This document shows, in pieces, positions 17,480 through 26,092 of a stretch of 64,000 bases of DNA. The translations under genes and the position numbers were made by a program. The stretch's first letter is position 1; the number at the start of each line of letters is the position of its first letter. Below the pieces are notes generated by a model. That model saw only the letters and a list, made by a program, of their open reading frames with translations. It searched no databases and had not been told where the DNA came from. The DNA comes from Hyalangium gracile (GTDB lineage Bacteria > Myxococcota > Myxococcia > Myxococcales > Myxococcaceae): contig NZ_JAHXBG010000006.1 in the NCBI RefSeq assembly GCF_020103725.1, positions 484,388-548,387 of the forward strand, in the 5' to 3' direction.

Positions 17480-18118
17480 TCACTGCCACTTGCGGCAGTT
17501 GGTGGTCGGCGAGTGCCTCATGCGCTCCCGCTGGGTGGTGAAGCGCGCCGGAGAGATCGCCGAGGAGTAGCTCTCCGTGTAGCTGGCCAGGTTCAGCGCG
17601 AGCAGCGTGGCCATCTGCCCGAGCGGCCGCGCCTGGAGGCTCTCGGGGAAGTCCACGAGGAACTGCTCCTCGAGCGGGCCCGCGCAGTCACGCTTGCCGG
17701 AGTAACCGCCCTCCACGCGCTTCAGGTAGTAGCTGCAGACGCCGACGCGGCCCACCAGCACGTCGTCCTTGAGGAGCACCTCCACGGGGGCGCCGCCCAG
17801 GGTGCCGGAGACGCGGGTGTCATCTCCCTCGGACAGCTCCAGCTTCGTGGGCTGCGCGCCGAAGATGCCCGTCACCTGCTGGTAGTTCCACTGCAGATCC
17901 ACGGGCCGGTCCCGGAAGCGGCCGCGCATTCCGTCCTCCCTCAGTCCGAGCGAGGAGCTGGGGCCGGTGATGGCGTCGTGAGAGACGACCATGGGCTCGA
18001 TGGAGCCCTGGCCCATGCGGACCCCGTCCGTGGGTGGGCGCAGGCCCTCTCCGACTCCCGTGCACCCGACACCCAGACCCAGCACGAGCAGCGACGACAT
18101 CAGCAGCGAGCGCGACAT
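17480..18118 (-). CDS. Predicted lipoprotein, unknown function
   Basis: 212 residues: MSRSLLMSSLLVLGLG then lipobox GVGCTG. The mature part is beta-rich (MRGRFRDRPVDLQWNYQQV, GTLGGAPVEVLLKDDVLVG) with cysteines in VCSYYL and KRDCAG and near the C-terminus in TNCRKWQ. The pattern of short strands and a closing hydrophobic helix (LGQMATLLALNLASY) suggests a compact periplasmic domain. No family recognised. ATG 18118 is chosen for the signal peptide. It is convergent with hpf. Confidence 0.75.
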   Translation of the reverse strand: MSRSLLMSSLLVLGLGVGCTGVGEGLRPPTDGVRMGQGSIEPMVVSHDAITGPSSSLGLREDGMRGRFRDRPVDLQWNYQQVTGIFGAQPTKLELSEGDDTRVSGTLGGAPVEVLLKDDVLVGRVGVCSYYLKRVEGGYSGKRDCAGPLEEQFLVDFPESLQARPLGQMATLLALNLASYTESYSSAISPARFTTQRERMRHSPTTNCRKWQ

Positions 18119-18230
18119 GGCTTCCCTCCCGGTTCGGTTCTTCGTTGGCGTTGTCGGGAGAAAGAACGCGGCGCCGCGCGGGACATATCGCGCGTCGGAA
18201 TCCGGGCAGTGGGCTCGAAGGGACTGTGTC

Positions 18231-20012
18231 TCAGCGAGAGGCGCCCTGCAGGGCGCGAGCTGCCTTGTGGGGCGTCGTGGATTGCCGCGAGGCGTCGGCC
18301 TGCTTCTGGCCCACCGGATCCAACCCGTGGCCGAAGGAGAGCGAGCGCAGGTGGACGGGCAGACGGCCCGGCGTGCCAATCTCTCCAAAGAGGGCGGCGG
18401 CCGCGGCGGAGGTGGAGGCGGGCTGGTACGAGTAGACGGCGAGCACGGCGCGGGCCTCGTCCACCAGCTCGGCCAGGTAGGGCAGCCCCATGGTGACGAC
18501 CACCACGGGCTTGCCGGTGGCGGCGGCCATGGTGACGAGCTCCACCTGGCGCGAGTTGATCAGCCCCACCACCACCACGTCCGCGGCGAGCGCGGCCTTC
18601 CGAGCCTTCTGCCGCAGCGCGGCACGGCGGGACTCGGCCGGGTAGGCGGGCACCGAGAGCACGGAGGCCCGGGGGGCGCGGGCGCGGATGGCGTCGCCCA
18701 GCGAGGGCTCGGCGGTGATGACGGCGATGCGGGCCTCCGTGGACAGGGGGAAGGAGCGCTCATCGGTGCGCAGCAGGGTGACGGAGGCGCGGGCGATGAG
18801 GTGGGCCACCTCGCCATTGCCGGGCGGGGGCGGGGTGGCGAGCCGCTGCTCCATCACGGGCGGCGTCTCGAAGAGGCCCCGGCGCAGCTTGGCGGTGAGG
18901 ATGCGGCGCACGGCCTGCTCCAGGCGGGCGGCCGGCAGCTCCCCGCTGCGCGCGGCGGCGAGCAGGGCCTCGTACACCTCCGCCTTGCGCTCGGGGCTCC
19001 AGGGCACCAGGACCATGTCCGCGCCGGCCCGCACCGCCAGCACGGCGGCCCGGCCCGCGCCGTAGCGCTGGGTGATGGCCTCCATCTCCATCTCGTCGGT
19101 GAGCACCAGCCCGTCGAAGCCCAGCTCCTTGCGCAGCAGCCCGTCCAGCACCTGGGGGCTGAGGGTGGCAGGCACGTTGTCCCCAGTGAGGCGGGGAATG
19201 GCCACGTGGGCCGTCATCAGCCCGTCCAGCCCCTCCAGGATGGCGGCGTGGAAGGGCTCCATCTGCGCGAGCACCTCCTCGCGCGTCTCGCTCATGACGG
19301 GCAGCACCGTGTGGCTGTCGGCGTCCGTGGCGCCATGGCCGGGGAAGTGCTTGGCCACGGTGACCAGGCCCGCGTCCTGCTGGCCCCGGACGAAGGCCCG
19401 GCCCAGCTCGGACACCAGGGGCACGCTGTCCCCGTAGGAGCGCACGCCGATGACGGGGTTATGGGGGTTGAGGTTCACGTCCAGTACGGGGGCCAGGTTC
19501 ATGTTGAAGCCCAGCCGTCTGAGGTCCTCTCCCTGCGCCCTACCCGCCGCATAGGCCAGCTCCGCCGAGCGGGTGGCTCCCAGGGCCATGTTGCTGGGCA
19601 GGACGACCACCTGATCCCGCACGCGCACCACGTTGCCCCCCTCCTGATCCAGCGTGAGGAAGGGGGGAATGTGGCCGATGAGCAGCCGACGCAGGCCGTC
19701 ATTGAGGCGGGCCACCTGCTGGGCCTCGAGGATGTTGTGCTTGAAGAGGCACACCCCACCCACCCGGTAGCCGCGCACCAGGTCCTCGACGTCCTCGTCC
19801 ACCTCGGTGCCGTAGAAGCCCACCATCATCAACTGGCCCACCCGCGCTTCCAGGGAGAGGCTGGAGAGCAGGGAGTCCACCCGGGCTGAGGACACGGGGG
19901 GCAGGCCCGGGGTGGGGGAGGGCGTAGGCGTGAGGCCTGGAGCGGGTGCCGAGGCGTACACGCCGAGGGACAGCAGCAGCGCGGTGAGGGGAGCGAGGTG
20001 ACGGGCGGACAC
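18231..20012 (-). CDS. Glycoside hydrolase family 3, NagZ-type beta-N-acetylhexosaminidase
   Basis: 593 residues. The GH3 N-terminal barrel has FLTLDQEGGNVVRVRD, the NagZ-defining KHFPGHGATDADSH (residues 221-234, with the Asp-His acid/base pair) and the nucleophile Asp306 in VLTDEMEMEAI. A C-terminal alpha/beta domain (from about 400) is present, so it is longer than the single-domain E. coli NagZ. An N-terminal signal-like segment (LTALLLSLGVYASA) followed by a Pro/Thr linker suggests export. Probable role: removing GlcNAc from peptidoglycan fragments, own or prey. GTG start at 20012. Confidence 0.9.
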   Translation of the reverse strand: MSARHLAPLTALLLSLGVYASAPAPGLTPTPSPTPGLPPVSSARVDSLLSSLSLEARVGQLMMVGFYGTEVDEDVEDLVRGYRVGGVCLFKHNILEAQQVARLNDGLRRLLIGHIPPFLTLDQEGGNVVRVRDQVVVLPSNMALGATRSAELAYAAGRAQGEDLRRLGFNMNLAPVLDVNLNPHNPVIGVRSYGDSVPLVSELGRAFVRGQQDAGLVTVAKHFPGHGATDADSHTVLPVMSETREEVLAQMEPFHAAILEGLDGLMTAHVAIPRLTGDNVPATLSPQVLDGLLRKELGFDGLVLTDEMEMEAITQRYGAGRAAVLAVRAGADMVLVPWSPERKAEVYEALLAAARSGELPAARLEQAVRRILTAKLRRGLFETPPVMEQRLATPPPPGNGEVAHLIARASVTLLRTDERSFPLSTEARIAVITAEPSLGDAIRARAPRASVLSVPAYPAESRRAALRQKARKAALAADVVVVGLINSRQVELVTMAAATGKPVVVVTMGLPYLAELVDEARAVLAVYSYQPASTSAAAAALFGEIGTPGRLPVHLRSLSFGHGLDPVGQKQADASRQSTTPHKAARALQGASR

Positions 20013-20171
20013 GTGGGCGGGAATGCTAGTCGAGGAACGTAACCCCCTCCACCTTGCTTGCTGGTGAGCGAAGCCGGCCCGAAGCGGTCAGTGAGGGGCA
20101 AGCGACCCTTGCGCGAAAAGGTATCGAGGAGTAATTGCCCCACGACGTCGAGCGCCATTGCGGGAGCGCCA

Positions 20172-20633
20172 GTGAGAATCTCCGAGTTCCTCAGCCCCCA
20201 AGCCGTCATCGCGGACATGCAGGCTCGCACCAAGCCGGAGGTGTTGCGCGAGCTGAGTACGGCGCTGGTGCGCGCCCACCCCCAGCTCCAGGAGGAGCGG
20301 CTGGTGGAGGTGCTGCGCGAGCGCGAGAAGCTGGGCTCCACGGGCATCGGCGAGGGCGTGGCCATTCCCCACGGCAAGCTGCCGGGGATGACGCAGCTGC
20401 TGGCCACCTTCGGCGTCTCCCGTCAGGGCCTGGACTTCGAGGCGATTGACGGCAAGCCGACCCACCTCTTCTTCGCCCTGGTGGCGCCGGAGAACAGCGC
20501 GGGGGTGCACCTCAAGGCCCTGGCGCGCATCTCCCGGCTCTTCAAGAACCCGCGCTTCCGGTCGTCCATCCTCGAGGCGCCCACCGCCGCGGACATCCAC
20601 GCGCTCATCGTCCAGGAAGACGCCAGGCCCTGA
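20172..20633 (+). CDS. ptsN: PTS EIIA-Ntr family nitrogen regulatory protein
   Basis: 153 residues; PTS EIIA type-2 domain. His67 in GEGVAIPHGKLPGM is the phosphorylation site. EIIA-Ntr is the output of the nitrogen PTS and affects K+ and sigma-54-linked metabolism in proteobacteria. GTG 20172 gives the conserved start MRISEFLSPQAVI; the longer in-frame reading is unsupported. In many proteobacteria ptsN lies beside rpoN and hpf; here it is on the same strand but 7 kb from rpoN. Confidence 0.92.
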   Translation: MRISEFLSPQAVIADMQARTKPEVLRELSTALVRAHPQLQEERLVEVLREREKLGSTGIGEGVAIPHGKLPGMTQLLATFGVSRQGLDFEAIDGKPTHLFFALVAPENSAGVHLKALARISRLFKNPRFRSSILEAPTAADIHALIVQEDARP

Positions 20634-20660
20634 GCGCAGGGGCCTGGCCCGGGGGGGCGC

Positions 20661-21503
20661 ATGGAGATCGTCCTTCGAGCCATTCATGATCGGTTCTTCG
20701 AGGAGGCGGTGATCCCGTTCCTCACCCGCGCCATGGGGGATGCCCCCGGAGCGCTGGAGGAGCTGCTGGGGGTGCTGGGGGACGAGCAGTCCCGCTTCCT
20801 CTGCGAGCAGCTGCTGTCCTCGGCCTCGCCCGGGGGGCTGAGCACCCTGGCTCCGGAGACGTGGGCGGATCTGGTGGATCGGCTCGTGTTCCAGCAGTGG
20901 CGCGAGGGGGCCGGGTGGGAGATCGAGGGCCACCGGGCCGGCTACGCGGGGGACTGGGACGAGGCGCTGCACCTGGCGCTGATGGTGGAGCAGCCGGACT
21001 ACCCCTATGCGAACGCGCGCGAGGCCCGGGCGGCTCGGGACGCGTTCCGCCTCAGGCCCCAGACGGGGCTGGGGCTGGCCTCGCTGGTGGCGGGGGTATG
21101 GGAGCCCTTCCCTCCGTTTCCGCCGGATCAGATCTTCTCCACCCAGGGGCGGGGTGGGTACTTCCCGAAGCAGGGGCTGGCCTTCGCGGACTGGTCGTGG
21201 CGCTCGGCGAGCGCGGTGGCGGGCTGGCATGGGAGCCTGCCGGTCAAGCTGGAGCGGCTGCTCGCGCGGGAGCAGGAGCGGCTGAAGATGCCCTCGCTCC
21301 CGGAGCGCACCGAGCTGCTGGCCTGGTGGGCGGGCAAGGCGCCCCAGCCGCCGCCGCTGGCGGTGGTCTTCTCCGGGCTGGGACCGCGCGCTCCGGGGTG
21401 GATCCAGGAGCTGGGCGTCATCTGCGGCCACGTGCGCGAGGCCGCCCGGGAGCGCACCGCGCTGGTGTCGCTGGTGATGAAGGGCGTCGAGGTCCGGATC
21501 TGA
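20661..21503 (+). CDS. Conserved-looking hypothetical protein
   Basis: 280 residues, soluble, rich in Trp and Pro. It begins MEIVLRAIHDRFFEEAVIPF and has distinctive segments GDWDEALHLALMVEQPDYPY, WEPFPPFPPDQIF and PQPPPLAVVFSGLG. No transmembrane segment, signal or known motif recognised. It follows ptsN by 27 bases on the same strand and is convergent with dtd, so it may be co-transcribed with ptsN. Codon usage resembles its neighbours. Confidence 0.7.
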   Translation: MEIVLRAIHDRFFEEAVIPFLTRAMGDAPGALEELLGVLGDEQSRFLCEQLLSSASPGGLSTLAPETWADLVDRLVFQQWREGAGWEIEGHRAGYAGDWDEALHLALMVEQPDYPYANAREARAARDAFRLRPQTGLGLASLVAGVWEPFPPFPPDQIFSTQGRGGYFPKQGLAFADWSWRSASAVAGWHGSLPVKLERLLAREQERLKMPSLPERTELLAWWAGKAPQPPPLAVVFSGLGPRAPGWIQELGVICGHVREAARERTALVSLVMKGVEVRI

Positions 21504-21509
21504 GCCGGC

Positions 21510-21983
21510 TCAGGCGCCTGGCGGTGTTCCGCTGCCGGCGGGGGGCGGCGTCTCCAGGAGGATGGTGACGGGGCCGTCATTGATGAGGGCCACCTTCATG
21601 TCCGCGGCGAACACGCCGGTGCCCACCGTGAGGCCGCGGGCGCGCAGCTGCTCGCAGACGCGCTCGTACAGGGCCTTGGCGCCGGTGGGCTCCATGGCAT
21701 CGCTGAAGCCGGGGCGCCGGCCCCTGCGCGCGTCTCCATAGAGGGTGAACTGGCTCACGACGATGAGCTGCTTGTGCGTGTCCTCCAGGGAGAGGTTCAT
21801 CTTGCCCGCGGCGTCCTCGAAGATGCGCAGCGTGGCCAGCTTCTCCACCATCCAGGGGATGTCCGCCTCGGTGTCCGCCTTGCCCACGCCCAGGAGCACC
21901 AGCAGCCCCGGGCCGATCTGGCTCACCTTCTCCCCGTTCACGGTGACTGAGGCCTCGAGCACCCGCTGCACCACTGCGCGCAT
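21510..21983 (-). CDS. dtd: D-aminoacyl-tRNA deacylase
   Basis: 157 residues. Removes D-amino acids (and glycine from tRNA-Ala) from mischarged tRNAs, at the RNA level. Family signatures SQFTLYGD and [12 protein letters not shown] (the Gly-cisPro chirality filter) are present. ATG 21983 follows an AGGAGG site and gives the conserved start [15 protein letters not shown]. Convergent with the gene after ptsN, stops 6 bases apart. Confidence 0.95.
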   Translation of the reverse strand: MRAVVQRVLEASVTVNGEKVSQIGPGLLVLLGVGKADTEADIPWMVEKLATLRIFEDAAGKMNLSLEDTHKQLIVVSQFTLYGDARRGRRPGFSDAMEPTGAKALYERVCEQLRARGLTVGTGVFAADMKVALINDGPVTILLETPPPAGSGTPPGA

Positions 21984-22138
21984 CGCATCCTCCTGAATTC
22001 CTTGGGGAATAGTGGGAGCCCTGGCCAGGCACAAGCGGTTTCGCCCAGGAACCCCTCGCGACGCAACTCCTGCTCGCGAAGTCAGAGAATGTGAATGCAG
22101 TCGGCGTCACGGCCGACACGGTGTACGGGAAAGCTCAG

Positions 22139-22184
22139 GAGCCCGGCAGCCCACGACGGGGGGTTGCCGGGCTCCGTTTCTTTC
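22139..22184 (+). terminator. Strong rho-independent terminator with no obvious upstream gene
   Basis: A 14-bp stem (GAGCCCGGCAGCCC 22139-22152 with GGGTTGCCGGGCTC 22161-22174, one G-U) and 8-base loop, followed by CCGTTTCTTT. It lies in the 340-base gap between divergent dtd and the kinase gene; no plus-strand gene precedes it, so it may end a small RNA or a short attenuated leader starting after about 22000. The rest of the gap shows only the inverted repeat at 22234. Confidence 0.7.
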
Positions 22185-22233
22185 CAGCCTGTCCGACAAG
22201 CAGACCGGGTGCGGAGCAGCGGACCGGGTGGCT

Positions 22234-22284
22234 CACCCTACCGAGCTCGTCTCTATGCCAGAGCCTCACCTGTTCGGTAGGGTG
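22234..22284. promoter_or_regulatory. 11-bp inverted repeat in kinase 5' region
   Basis: Perfect arms CACCCTACCGA (22234-22244) and TCGGTAGGGTG (22274-22284) around a 29-base spacer, ending 39 bases before the kinase ATG. It can form a leader hairpin or be two half-sites for a dimeric repressor. Function unknown. Confidence 0.55.
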
Positions 22285-22323
22285 CGGGTGGCGAGCGTGC
22301 TTGCCCCGCACCTGGAGCGTCCC

Positions 22324-23703
22324 ATGTCTTCCTTGTCGTCCAGAGATCCTGAAGCTCCGGCGCACGGCTCGCTGGTGGGCCCCTGGCGCATCCTGGTGCG
22401 CTACGACTCGGGCAGCTACGGGGAGGTCTACCGGGTGGCGCGCGCGGGTCATCCCGAGGCCGGAGCCTTCGCTCTGAAGCTGGCGGTGCACCCCGAGGAT
22501 CCTCGCTTCCAGCGAGAGGCCGAACTGCTCCAGCGAGTGGTGCATCCCTCCGTGCCACGCTTCGAGGATCGGGGCTGGTGGACGGGACCGAATGGCAGGA
22601 TCTTCCCCTACGTCGTCATGGAGTGGGTGAAGGGTATGACCCTGTACGAGTGGGCGCGGGAGCAGAAGCCTACCTCCCGGCAGGTGCTGCAGGTGCTGGC
22701 CCAGCTCGCGAGCGCCCTGGCCGCCACCCACGGGATGGGCGGAGTGCATCGGGACGTGAAGGGGGACAACGTTCTGGTGACGGCGACGGGGCGCGCGGTT
22801 CTGCTCGACTTCGGGTGTGGCAGCTTCGAGGGCGCCAAGGCGCTCACGGACACGGCGCTTCCCCCGGGGACCAGCAGCTATCGCACTCCGGAGGCCATTC
22901 GCTGGGGCTGGTTTCACCGCGGGGCCGGAACTCCCTACCAGGCCGGACCGGCTGACGACGTGTATGCGCTGGGAGTGGCTGCTTATCGCCTCTGTACGGG
23001 CAAGTACCCGCCGGCTCCCACGGAGAGTTCGGGGCCTCGACGCAGACTGCTCCGTCCCAGCGAGCTTGCGACAGTGAGCAAGGGGCTCGATCAGCTCCTG
23101 CTCACCGCGCTCAACGAGGACCGGCTGGCACGTCCACTCGCCGCTTCCTGGGCCGCCTCGCTGGAGGATGCGGCCAAGGAGAAGGATGCCGAAGCGCCCA
23201 TCGTCCCCACTCCCTCCGCGGCGCGCACGGACGTGACTTCTTCTCCGGGGCCTCGGCGCCGGCGGGAGGTACCCACCTGGATGGTGATGGCTGGAGCGGC
23301 CGTGCTGGGAGGGCTGGTGGTGATGGCCGCCGTGAAGCTGAGGGACATCGGGCGCAACTCTTCAGAGCCAGCGCCAGAGACCCTTTTCGTCACCGAGCGG
23401 TGGCGAACTCCACCCGCCCAAGCTCCGGACGCTGGTGTGGGCGAGGAGGCGTTGCTGTCCGTCACACAGACGCCACAGCCAGGAGCATCCTCCTCCGGAC
23501 TAGGGCTGGCGATGCCCAAGAATCCGCTGCCGGGGCAGAAGAAGCCTCCCTGCGAGCCCGAGTACGAGCTCGTCGCACTGGGGGCATGCTGGGCCATCTT
23601 CGAGAAGAAGCCTCCTTGCGGAGAGGGAGGCTACGAGTACGCGGGCAAGTGCGTGAGAGCCTCCTTCAATGCTCCGCGTCAGCCCGCCTCGGAGCAGCCA
23701 TGA
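22324..23703 (+). CDS. Membrane-anchored Ser/Thr protein kinase
   Basis: 459 residues. A Hanks-type kinase domain spans about 20-285: glycine loop DSGSYGEVY, Lys52 in FALKLA, catalytic VHRDVKGDN (Asp144), LDFG (162-164) and GTSSYRTPE, so it looks catalytically complete. A single membrane helix at about 319-338 (TWMVMAGAAVLGGLVVMAAV) separates it from an external tail of about 120 residues holding two KKPPC repeats and four cysteines. ATG 22324 gives MSSLSSRDPE; upstream in-frame codons run through the hairpin region. Such receptor-like kinases are abundant in myxobacteria; signal and targets unknown. Confidence 0.9.
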   Translation: MSSLSSRDPEAPAHGSLVGPWRILVRYDSGSYGEVYRVARAGHPEAGAFALKLAVHPEDPRFQREAELLQRVVHPSVPRFEDRGWWTGPNGRIFPYVVMEWVKGMTLYEWAREQKPTSRQVLQVLAQLASALAATHGMGGVHRDVKGDNVLVTATGRAVLLDFGCGSFEGAKALTDTALPPGTSSYRTPEAIRWGWFHRGAGTPYQAGPADDVYALGVAAYRLCTGKYPPAPTESSGPRRRLLRPSELATVSKGLDQLLLTALNEDRLARPLAASWAASLEDAAKEKDAEAPIVPTPSAARTDVTSSPGPRRRREVPTWMVMAGAAVLGGLVVMAAVKLRDIGRNSSEPAPETLFVTERWRTPPAQAPDAGVGEEALLSVTQTPQPGASSSGLGLAMPKNPLPGQKKPPCEPEYELVALGACWAIFEKKPPCGEGGYEYAGKCVRASFNAPRQPASEQP

Positions 23704-23719
23704 GCATGCGTTGGTTGAC

Positions 23720-24241
23720 TCAGGGAGCAGGGCGGGTGACGAGCTCTTCGCGGCCGATGGGGCTGACGCCCTGCGCCAGGAGCCTCCGAGCAGCCGAGAC
23801 GGAGACGCACTCCTCGGTGCCGTGGAGATGGCTGTAGAAGGTGAGGAGCTTGGACGGCTCCACGACGCGGATGTCTCCCACGAGGACGGAGGGAACACGG
23901 CGCACGAACACGTCGAGGAGGACCTTCACGCCATCCACGTGGCGCGCGTAGCGGTAGAAGTTCTCCGAGACGGCATCGAAGCGCGTCCAGGTCCGGAAGT
24001 AGCCGCGCTCGGAGAGCAGGTGGATGAGCTCGGGGAGGCGCTCGGGCTCGACGAAGAGGTCCACGTCCTTGTGGTCATGGAAGCGCTTCAGCTCCTCGTG
24101 GGGAGGGGCCATGAAGTGCCAGGCCCAGCCGCCGGACAGGGTGACGAGCGGCGCGATGGCTCGCACCTCCCGCTCCAGCACGCGCAGGCGCTCGAGGTTC
24201 CAGGGCTCATCGGTCCGCTTCGGGTTGCGAGGGTCTCCCAT
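23720..24241 (-). CDS. Nucleotidyltransferase-fold protein
   Basis: 173 residues. The segment SGGWAWHFM ... RFHDHKDVDLFVEPERL resembles the GG...D-x-D core of the aminoglycoside-adenylyltransferase-like/MNT superfamily, followed by GVKVLLDVFV with a third acidic residue. It may transfer a nucleotide or be a non-catalytic relative. Start ATG 24241 gives MGDPRNPKRTDEPWNLERL; the open frame continues upstream without support. Convergent with the kinase gene (stops 16 bases apart). Substrate unknown. Confidence 0.6.
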   Translation of the reverse strand: MGDPRNPKRTDEPWNLERLRVLEREVRAIAPLVTLSGGWAWHFMAPPHEELKRFHDHKDVDLFVEPERLPELIHLLSERGYFRTWTRFDAVSENFYRYARHVDGVKVLLDVFVRRVPSVLVGDIRVVEPSKLLTFYSHLHGTEECVSVSAARRLLAQGVSPIGREELVTRPAP

Positions 24242-24314
24242 GGCCGGCTCCGGGCTAGAGGCGCGGACCGGACGGGAGCCTTCGTGGACGCCTGACTCCA
24301 CCGTCCTCTGGTGG

Positions 24315-25184
24315 TCACTCCACGCGCTTGGGGTCCAGCGCGTCGCGCACCGCATCCCCGAGGAAGTTGAAGCCCAGCACGGTGATGGCCAGGGCGAGCC
24401 CGGGGAACAGCGCCACGTGCGGCGCCACGAGCAGGTACTGCGTCCCCTGGTCCACCAGCGCGCCCCAGGAGGGTGTACCCGGTGGCGCTCCCAGTCCCAG
24501 GAAGCTCAGCGAGGCCTCGGCGAGGATGGCGCCGGGAAAGGCGAACGTGGCCTGGATGAGCAGCGGCCCCGCGGCATTCGGCAGCAGGTGCCGGAAGAGG
24601 ATGCGCGCGTTGCCGCTCCCCAGGGCTCGGGCCGCCTGCACGTAGTCTCGCTCGCGCAGCGTGAGCACCTGCGCGCGAGCCAGCCGCGCGTAGCCCGTCC
24701 ACCCCGTGAAGGACAGGGCGAACACCACGTTGGCGAGGCTCGGCCCCAGCACCGAGGTGATGAAGATGGCCAGCAGGATGCCCGGGAAGGCGAGCAGCAC
24801 GTCCACCAAGCGCATCACCGCCTCGTCCAGCAGGCCGCCCACGTACCCCGCCAGTCCTCCCAGCGTCACCCCCACGAGCGCCGACAGCACCACGGCGAAG
24901 AACGCCACCACGAGAGACACCCGCGCTCCGTAGAGGACGTGGGTCAGCACGTCGATGCCGTTCTCTCCGGCTCCCAGAAGGTGGCGCGTGCTCGGAGGGT
25001 CCAGCTCCGCGGACAGCTCGATGGCCTCCGGCGTGTACGGACTGAGCACCGGAGCCAGCAGCGCGGTGAGCACCAGCAGCACGGCCACGCCCAGCCCGAA
25101 CCTCCCGCCGAGCGTGCGCAGCCGGAACCCCCGGCGCGTGACGGCTCCCGGCGCGACGGCGACCACGGGGGAAGCCTCGCTCAC
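24315..25184 (-). CDS. Peptide ABC transporter permease, OppC/DppC type
   Basis: 289 residues with six predicted membrane helices and the inner-membrane permease signature in the EAA loop (ARALGSGNARILFRHLLPNA). N-terminal LAPVLSPYTPEAIEL and the C-terminal LGFNFLGDAVRDALDPK are characteristic of DppC/OppC. GTG 25184 overlaps the OppB stop (GTGA). Third gene of an operon with a substrate-binding lipoprotein and OppB; no ATPase genes adjoin. Confidence 0.9.
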   Translation of the reverse strand: MSEASPVVAVAPGAVTRRGFRLRTLGGRFGLGVAVLLVLTALLAPVLSPYTPEAIELSAELDPPSTRHLLGAGENGIDVLTHVLYGARVSLVVAFFAVVLSALVGVTLGGLAGYVGGLLDEAVMRLVDVLLAFPGILLAIFITSVLGPSLANVVFALSFTGWTGYARLARAQVLTLRERDYVQAARALGSGNARILFRHLLPNAAGPLLIQATFAFPGAILAEASLSFLGLGAPPGTPSWGALVDQGTQYLLVAPHVALFPGLALAITVLGFNFLGDAVRDALDPKRVE

Positions 25185-26092
25185 GAGCGCCTCCTCACAC
25201 GCGGGTCCACCAGCGCGTACGCCACGTCGGTCAGCGTGTTCACCAGCACGTAGCACAGCGTGAACATCAGCACCGTGGCCCGCACGGTGTTGTAGTCGCG
25301 CTTCTCGATGGCGGTGAGCAGCAGCGTGCCCATGCCTGGCCACGCGAACACCTTCTCGGTGACGATGGCGCCGCCCAGCAGCGTGCCGAACTCCAGCCCC
25401 AGCACCGTGAGGATGGGCAGCAGCGCGTTGCGGAACGCGTGCTTCCACAGCACCACGCGCGGGTGCAGCCCCTTGGCTCGTGCCACCGTCACGAAGTCCT
25501 CGCGGAGCGTCTCCAGCATCGCCGCCCGCGTCATCCGCGACAGGAAGGCCGCCAGCGCCGTGCCCAGCGTCAGCGAGGGCAGCACCAGGTGTCTCCACGA
25601 CTCGGCGCCCGACACGGGCAGCCAGTCCAGCCAGAGCGCGAAGACGATGATCAACATGGGGCCGAGCCAGAAGCGCGGCAGCGCCACGCCCGCCACCGCC
25701 ACCCCCATCGCCGCCGTGTCCACCGCCGTCCCCTTTCGCGCCGCCGCCGCCACTCCCAGCGGAATCGCGATGGCCACCGCGATGAACAGGGACGCCACCG
25801 TGAGCCACAGCGTGTTCGGCAGTGCCTGGCCGATGGCCGGCAGCACCTTGCGCTGGAACGGTGGCAGCGAGGTGCGCAGCTCGCCCGTGGCGAAGTCCTG
25901 GGTGAACGTCCACAGCTGCGTGTACCAGGGCAGGTCCAGCCCCACCGCGCGCCGCAGCGCCTCCCGGTCCACCTCCGTGGACTGCTCGCCCAGCATCACG
26001 TCGATCGGGTCGCCCGGCACCAGGTTGAGAAAGAGCGAGATGAGCAGCAGCGCCCCCACCACCGCGATGCTGGCGGAGATGGCGCGCCTCAT
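25181..26092 (-). CDS. Peptide ABC transporter permease, OppB/DppB type
   Basis: 303 residues. N-terminal helix IAVVGALLLISLFLNLVPGDP is the conserved OppB start (xPGDP), and the EAA loop ARAKGLHPRVVLWKHAFRNA and FAWPGMGTLL are present. ATG overlaps the upstream binding-protein stop (ATGA) and its own stop overlaps the OppC start, so translation is coupled. It pairs with OppC to make the membrane channel. Peptide, nickel or other oligo-substrates cannot be separated on permease sequence. Confidence 0.9.
   Translation of the reverse strand: MRRAISASIAVVGALLLISLFLNLVPGDPIDVMLGEQSTEVDREALRRAVGLDLPWYTQLWTFTQDFATGELRTSLPPFQRKVLPAIGQALPNTLWLTVASLFIAVAIAIPLGVAAAARKGTAVDTAAMGVAVAGVALPRFWLGPMLIIVFALWLDWLPVSGAESWRHLVLPSLTLGTALAAFLSRMTRAAMLETLREDFVTVARAKGLHPRVVLWKHAFRNALLPILTVLGLEFGTLLGGAIVTEKVFAWPGMGTLLLTAIEKRDYNTVRATVLMFTLCYVLVNTLTDVAYALVDPRVRRRS

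Noticed and set aside
22000..22185. Cyclic-di-GMP (GEMM) or other known riboswitch before the kinase
   Set aside because: Only the terminator is convincing; none of the conserved riboswitch core sequences is present and the terminator lies far from the kinase start.
23126..23141. TGGCACGTCCACTCGC inside the Ser/Thr kinase gene
   Set aside because: Mid-gene with a poor -12 half; likely chance in coding sequence.
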